DNA of 64,000 nt, taken from the NCBI GenBank assembly GCA_947172415.1, contig OX359190.1, forward strand, positions 8,804,001 to 8,868,000, given 5' to 3'. Shown here piece after piece: positions 58,501 through 64,000 of the stretch (the stretch's first letter is position 1; each line of letters starts with the position of its first letter). The notes under the pieces are model-generated. The model did no database searches. It worked only from the letters and a program-made list of their open reading frames with translations, and had not been told where the DNA came from. Origin of the DNA: Chondrosia reniformis. Its lineage: Eukaryota; Porifera; Demospongiae; Chondrillida; Chondrillidae. Made by a program: the position numbers and the translations under genes.

Positions 58501-61500
58501 CCATTAACTTAGTTTTGATATACATCTGGGTTTTCATGAGATTGCCAGTTAGTTTAACTCTACAATTACAGTAAATACATAGTGTTTAAGTCGTACTTGA
58601 AGTTTCACTTGATAAAATGGTGAAGCATGCAGTATTACATATGTAGGTAGTGGAGTCGTCCAATGAAGTGCTGGACACCTCAATCCCAACTCACACGTTA
58701 TTTTTCTATCACCATGATATCTATTCTATTGATGCACCTATGTACAGTACGTATATATTACATACATACGTAGAAGAGACTTTAATGTAGATACCTATAT
58801 AAGTATTATAATATGCCCTACACTCAATACACATACAATGTAGCTAGTACACTGATTGGTATTGTTTTTGTAATGCTTTGTATTTAATGGTTCATATGTA
58901 CTATATGTATATTCCTTTTCATATATACATACGTACCTTCCTATTTACAGTAATTATTAATCAATGGATGCAAGCCTTCATGTACTCCTAATATTGATAA
59001 TATACATATGTTGTGTATACTTAGTTGTACAACATACTGAGCTACAGTATAAGTTAATGCATAAGTAGATATCCAATATATGTGTTATCATATTCATTTC
59101 TTCTTTTTTATCATGCTGTTAGTTGCTTGAAGCGTCAGTTAGAGTGAGTTTATTATAAAGAGATGAAGCATACAGTATTATGTACAGTAGGTAGTAGAGT
59201 CGTCCAATGAAGTACTGGACACCTTCATTCCGGCTCACACTTTATTTTCCATCACCATGATATCTATTCTATTGATCCCTATGAAGTATATACAGTAATA
59301 TGTTAACTGTACTTGAGTGAACATTGGCATGTTCTTGCATGCTCTGTGTGAATGAATACTGAAGAGTATTACTTGTAGACACAAGGTTTATATTGTATTT
59401 CTCCTTTTCCTCTTATTCTTACTTGTGTAGGGTTGCAGACCAGTAAGTTAGCCATTAACTTAGTTTTGATATACATCTGGGTTTTCATGAGATTGCCAGT
59501 TAGTTTAACTCTACAATTACAGTAAATACATAGTGTTTAAGTCGTACTTGAAGTTTCACTTGATAAAATGGTGAAGCATGCAGTATTACATATGTAGGTA
59601 GTGGAGTCGTCCAATGAAGTGCTGGACACCTCAATCCCAACTCACACGTTATTTTTCTATCACCATGATATCTATTCTATTGATGCACCTATGTACGTAT
59701 ATATTACATACATACGTAGAAGAGACTTTAATGTAGATACCTATATAAGTATTATAATATGCCCTACACTCAATACACATACAATGTAGCTAGTACACTG
59801 ATTGGTATTGTTTTTGTAATGCTTTGTATTTAATGGTTCATATGTACTATATGTATATTCCTTTTCATATATACATACGTACCTTCCTATTTACAGTAAT
59901 TATTAATCAATGGATGCAAGCCTTCATGTATTCCTAATATTGATAATATACATATGTTGTGTATACTTAGTTGTACAACATACTGAGCTACAGTATAAGT
60001 TAATGCATAAGTAGATATCCAATATATGTGTTATCATATTCATTTCTTCTTTTTTATCATGCTGTTAGTCGCTTGAAGCGTCAGTTAGAGTGAGTTTATT
60101 ATAAAGAGATGAAGCATACAGTATTATGTACAGTAGGTAGTAGAGTCGTCCAATGAAGTACTGGACAACTTCATTCCGGCTCACACTTTATTTTCCATCA
60201 CCATGATATCTATTCTATTAATCCCTATGAAGTATATACAGTAATATGTTAACTATACTTGAGTGAACATTGGCATGTTCTTGCATGCTCTGTGTGAATG
60301 AATACTGAAGAGTATTACTTGTAGACACAAGGTTTATATTGTATTTCTCCTTTTCCTCTTATTCTTACTTGTGTAGGGATGTAAAGATTAGAAACCAGTG
60401 AGTTAGCCATTAACTTAATTTTGATATACATCTGGGTTTTCATGAGATTGCCAGTTAGTTTAACTCTACAATTACAGTAAATACATAGTGTTTAAGTTGT
60501 ACTTGAAGTTTCACTTGATAAAATGGTGAAGCATGCAGTATTACATATGTAGGTAGTGGAGTCGTCCAATGAAGTGCTGGACACCTCAATCCCAACTCAC
60601 ACGTTATTTTTCTATCACCATGATATCTATTCTATTGATGCACCTATGTACGTATATATTACATACATACGTAGAAGAGACTTTAATGTAGATACCTATA
60701 TAAGTATTATAATATGCCCTACACTCAATACACATACAATGTAGCTAGTACACTGATTGGTATTGTTTTTGTAATGCTTTGTATTTAATGGTTCATATGT
60801 ACTATATGTATATTCCTTTTCATATATACATACGTACCTTCCTATTTACAGTAATTATTAATCAATGGATGCAAACCTTCATGTACTCCTAATATTGATA
60901 ATATACATATGTTGTGTATACTTAGTTGTACAACATACTGAGCTAAGTTAATGAATATCCAGTGTATGTGTTATCATATTCATTTCTTCTTTTTCACCTT
61001 GCTGTTAGTCACTTGAAGTGTCAATTAGAGTTCGTTTATTATAAAGAGATTAAGCATACAGTATTACGTATGTAGAGAGTGGAGTCGTCCAATGAAGTAC
61101 TGGACAACTTCATTCTGGTTCACACTTTATTTTCTATCACCACACTACTATTCTATTGATCCCTATGAAGTACTGTATATATAGTAACATGTTAACTGTG
61201 CTTCTGTGAACATTGGCATGTTCCTGCTCTGTGTGAATGAATATATACTGAAGAGTATTACATGTAGACAGAAGGTTTATATTGTATTTCTCCTTTTCCT
61301 CTTATTCTACTTGTGTAGGGATGTAAAGAGGAGAAACAGGTAAATTAGGCATTAATTTATGTTTTGATATCCATCTGGTGTTTCATGAGAATACCTGTTA
61401 TAGTTTAACTCTACAATTACAGTAAATAAATAGTGTTTTAGTCGTACTTGAAGTTACACTTGATAAAGTGGTGTAACATGCAGTACACACTTCAATCATG

Positions 61501-63112
61501 TTGATATTCTGTTGAACCTTATGATTAGATACCTTTTATACCTTTATATTAATTAGTTTTACATTCTAATAATTCAATGGATATATATAGGTAGGTATGT
61601 GTAATATCTTTATATATAGTTACTGTAGTGCCAAATCACAGTGTACCACCTCAATAACCAAGATACACGCAGTTTTACAAAGGAACAAAGCTTCTAATAA
61701 TAATCATTAATAAATACTACGTACGGACCTATGGGTCTATTAAGAGTAACTATATAAGTACTACTTTTCTTTAGAGGGGTCACAGTACAGTATATAGTAT
61801 GTGAATATACATACGTACATATGTACATAATTTATGTAATAAAGAGGTGAAGCATCCAATAGTACATATAATGCATAGCCAATATAGTAGTCGTACATAC
61901 ATAAGTTCACTGGGGGGATAACTCTAGTCCATATGTGGTATCATTTCAATTTTCTTACCATGCTGTAAGGATCAAGCTTGATAAATTAAAATAATCATAT
62001 TATATTTTATGTTTACAGAGATATGCAAGAACAATCATTTATGCTTAAGGAGGAGATTTTATCACTCAAGAAGGTACCAGAAATATAATGAATACAAAAT
62101 ATCATAATACGTATATAATGTCAGCTGTTTCTGTTATTGTTATGGAGGATGTGAAAGAACAAAGTGACTTGATAAAGGAAAATCAAGAAAAGCTGGCTTT
62201 TGAACATGAACAACGAGAAGTACGATATGACCTGTAATATATAAGGTTGATGTAGCTATGTTATAGTAGCAAAAAGAAGTCAACAATGATATCTGATTCA
62301 ACGCTTTTTAGAATATTAAGTGATATGATGTCATTGCCTTCTGTTCTACGTGCATGATTTCCTATAAATAGGAGTTTGAAAATAGGTGCAAGAATTTGCA
62401 AGCTCAGCTGGACCAACTTCAGAAGGAGAACTCAAATTTTAAAGATTTAACCAGTAGATATGGCAAAGCTTTATTGCAAGCAAGTGAACAACCTGGAGCT
62501 GATGACAAGGAGCAAGTTGTAGAGGGAGATGGGGAACACTGTGCATATGTGAGAGATGGCCCCCTGTTATTAGATGGTCTGGATGTTTCATGTAAGAGTT
62601 TTTTTAAAGTACATTTTTTGAGCAGTCATGCAAAACAACTCAATAATTAAATATCTACGTACTTCTAAACCATACATTCGTATGTCATTGTATATTAATC
62701 AACCCACAAGTAAACAAGTATCTTGTGAAATCCTGCATGTGCATACATAGAAGCATATATATTACTTCAACATGCACTCTGCTTATATATATGTTTTCTA
62801 CCATAATGGTGTACACATATTATGCCCATAGTGCCAAAGAATCTTGCTGACGTCACAGTAGAGAACCTGGTGGAACATATTCCTGCCATGACTTCAGAGT
62901 ATGAGAGGATTGGTTATAAGTTTGGTGTTGGGGACTGCATCAAATCTTTAAGAGGATATCAAGCTGTACCTCAGCAGAAGTGTCTGATGATGATTGAGAA
63001 GTGGATTGACAAGGGAGAAGATGTCACTTGGGAGAAATTGCTCACTGTGCTGCAGTCACTGGAAATGAGAGATGTGTTTCTAAAGATAAAGAAACAATTG
63101 ATCAACTATTAA
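52534..63112 (+). CDS. Coiled-coil protein with C-terminal death domain; 21 coding exons incl. 15 microexons, 389 aa
   Basis: Exons: 52534-52664, 53336-53440 (105 nt, five heptads), fifteen microexons between 53936 and 61339, then 62019-62073, 62148-62219, 62372-62591 and 62832-63112. All phases close, with TAA at 63110. The start ATG 52534 lies in an exon whose acceptor ends at 52527 next to an in-frame TAG, so a 5' UTR exon upstream is expected. Residues from about 45 to 245 are coiled coil (KIEELSAENAELKNDRK, then the microexon heptads, MLKEEILSLKK, LQAQLDQLQKENSNF). The last 94 residues form a death-domain-like six-helix fold: NLADVTVENLVEHIP, QQKCLMMIEKWIDKGEDVTW, EKLLTVLQSLEMRDVF. Death domains bind each other in apoptosis and innate-immune complexes, and the coiled coil would set oligomeric state or reach. 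AATAAA at 63187. The orthologue was not recognised. Confidence 0.85.
52840..53110 (-). mobile_element. Possible retroelement remnant in intron
   Basis: The minus strand has a purine-rich reading frame (ADRKKNDWRKKIEEMLQERL) unlike the intron around it, resembling the C-terminal tail of some retrotransposon ORFs. The assignment is weak; it could be a chance open frame in low-complexity sequence. Confidence 0.25.
53936..61339 (+). other. Array of 15 in-phase heptad microexons in tandem-duplicated introns
   Basis: Exons: A 53936-53956, B 54244-54264, B 54660-54680, A 55651-55671, B 55959-55979, B 56410-56430, A 57793-57813, B 58057-58077, B 58471-58491, A 59123-59143, b 59431-59442, A 60069-60089, B 60377-60397, A 61009-61029, B 61319-61339. 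Each begins and ends in phase 2. All are 21 nt except b (12 nt). Type A acceptors end TGCTGTTAG and donors are mostly GTGAGT. Type B acceptors mostly end CTTGTGTAG and donors are mostly GTAAG. Type A heptads read SLICQLE, CLKRQLE, RLKRQLE and HLKCQLE; type B read DVENRNR, DVERRNL, DVEIRNH and DVKRRNR. Leu/Leu (A) and Val or Ala/Asn (B) fall on core positions d and a with 4-3 spacing across exon borders. Flanking introns are copies of one another. Confidence 0.85.
58618..61020 (+). repeat. Three near-identical tandem blocks of about 955 bp
   Basis: The blocks beginning around 58618, 59571 and 60527 (TGGTGAAGCATGCAGTATTA, then ACATATGTAGGTAGTGG) match almost base for base. The second and third even preserve an identical spurious 62-codon reading frame (59601 and 60556). 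They are the youngest duplications in the array. Confidence 0.85.
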
Positions 63113-63522
63113 CTATTAACTATAATATGTACGTAATTGCATGGGTATATATATACATAACAGTTAGCAATGTATAATGCCATTACAATAAAACTCAGTC
63201 TCTATTGTTTTATAAGTTTCCCATTTGATTGTGAGTGTTCAAGGCGTATATATGTATATTAATTGAGATGCATGCAGGAATATATATGATAGCAATACTT
63301 ATGCTATACAAAAAGGAAGACACTTCTGGATATAAAATTTGATGAGGCAGTGCAAATTTTGATTTCACATGTATTTTCTGAATTGGAACCACAGTCTTTT
63401 TATATATGATGATGCAATGAATACAATCACTTATACGTATATTCCTATTTACATAATTTCCTGTCTATGTATATATTTGGAGGTTATGAGTTACCTCCTC
63501 CGTATTAGAATACACACACAAT
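63113..63522. other. Spacer between death-domain gene and kinase
   Basis: It contains the AATAAA at 63187-63192 for the left gene and, by position, the promoter of the kinase. Nothing else is recognised. Confidence 0.4.
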
Positions 63523-63712
63523 ATGGCGAAGAAACTTAGTGGTCAAATCCTTCTGAAGAATCCCGTTGTAGTTAACGTTAAGCAGAGACTCAAAGACTTG
63601 CATATACAAGACTTGATCAGAACTGGGTCATATGGAGCTGTGTATAATGCAACGTTGGATGGCAACCCCGGACCGGTAGTTGTGAAGAAGTTACATCCAG
63701 TTTTATGCGAAG
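63523..63712 (+). CDS. Protein kinase, first exon only (cut by window edge)
   Basis: ATG 63523 opens 63 codons ending at a GTGATT donor after 63712. Residues 28-54 contain a kinase N-lobe start: LIRTGSYGAVY is the glycine-rich loop (the first Gly replaced by Arg), and VVVKKLH carries the beta-3 lysine. The rest lies downstream of an intron that probably extends past the window. The pattern fits tyrosine-kinase-like or RIPK-type kinases but is too short to classify. Position beside a death-domain gene is suggestive only. Confidence 0.65.
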
Positions 63713-64000
63713 GTGATTGTTAACTACATGCGTTAATGTTGCGTTGTATATTAAAAGGTAATTGTATTCAGCATCACATTGTCAAACTAAGTGTTTCAAA
63801 ATGATACGGCCTTTGATTGAAACGATATCATAGCCGGAAATCAAGTAACGTGGACCGATCTACTATACGAGGTGCTACGAGCAAATTACCAACGAATCCG
63901 TACGTATCATCTTACCTCCCATCTTACAGGAAGTAGTCGCTATAGGTTATCTTATAATGTATTAAATGATGGGCTAGCCGGCCTTGCATTCTGTGATCAC
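63713..64000. other. Intron 1 of the kinase, unresolved
   Basis: No continuation of the kinase domain was found. A stretch from 63830 is less AT-rich, and an acceptor-like CATCTTACAG ends near 63930, so an exon could begin there, but no frame is convincing. Confidence 0.25.

Noticed and set aside
59601..60744. Two identical 62-residue proteins
   Set aside because: They lie in duplicated introns between microexons and reflect DNA duplication, not coding selection.
53936..61339. Microexons as chance matches in duplicated introns
   Set aside because: All keep phase 2, nearly all keep 21 nt, none gains a stop when joined, and the 4-3 hydrophobic pattern continues into the flanking long exons. 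Chance would not give this.

Overview
The window is compact, AT-rich nuclear DNA from an animal. Every recognisable protein gene is split by spliceosomal introns with GT/AG ends. The gene content (a TFAM-like factor, TMA16, two seven-helix receptors with Ser/Thr-rich ectodomains, one of them a full HormR-GAIN adhesion GPCR, and a coiled-coil/death-domain protein) is metazoan. The short intergenic spaces, many small introns and low GC fit an early-branching animal such as a sponge. That placement is inference; no species was identified.

Layout. 536-7045 (+): two-HMG-box protein, TFAM-like, 5 exons. 7433-11116 (+): coiled-coil protein of unknown function, 8 exons. 11478-13897 (+): single-pass membrane protein with degenerate cadherin-like ectodomain, 4 exons. 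14700-15694 (+): small three-helix membrane protein resembling TMEM243, 4 exons. 16347-25610 (-): coiled-coil protein ending in a C2HC zinc finger, 6 exons. 27181-36122 (-): mucin-stalked seven-helix receptor, 11 exons. 38190-48704 (+): adhesion GPCR, 18 exons. 48986-52036 (+): TMA16, 7 exons. 52534-63112 (+): coiled-coil/death-domain protein, 21 coding exons. 63523 onward (+): first exon of a protein kinase cut by the right edge. I joined the exons by hand, and reading phase closes across every junction of the models given.

The most unusual feature is in the death-domain gene. Between 53936 and 61339 it carries 15 tiny exons. Fourteen are exactly 21 nt, start and end in the same phase, and so encode one coiled-coil heptad each; one has shrunk to 12 nt. 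Two alternating types occur (A with Leu/Leu core positions, B with Val or Ala plus an invariant Asn), mostly in ABB order, inside near-identical tandemly duplicated introns with a recurring small stem-loop. Any exon can be skipped without loss of frame, and skipping a 21-nt exon also keeps heptad register, so the locus looks like a coiled-coil length ruler built by exon duplication.

The two receptors are divergently transcribed from a gap of about 2 kb. Both start with a signal-peptide exon ending in phase 1, followed by a Ser/Thr-rich exon, which suggests shared ancestry or exon shuffling. The left one lacks HormR and GAIN domains. The right one has HormR, GAIN and an H-L-S cleavage motif, but one GPS disulfide pair is missing.

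The non-coding DNA is rich in minisatellites (16, 30, 36, 38, 38, 60, 60 and about 95 bp periods), a tRNA-derived SINE family, a dispersed family with about ten clear copies, MITE-like inverted repeats, foldback elements and the 3' end of a non-LTR retrotransposon.
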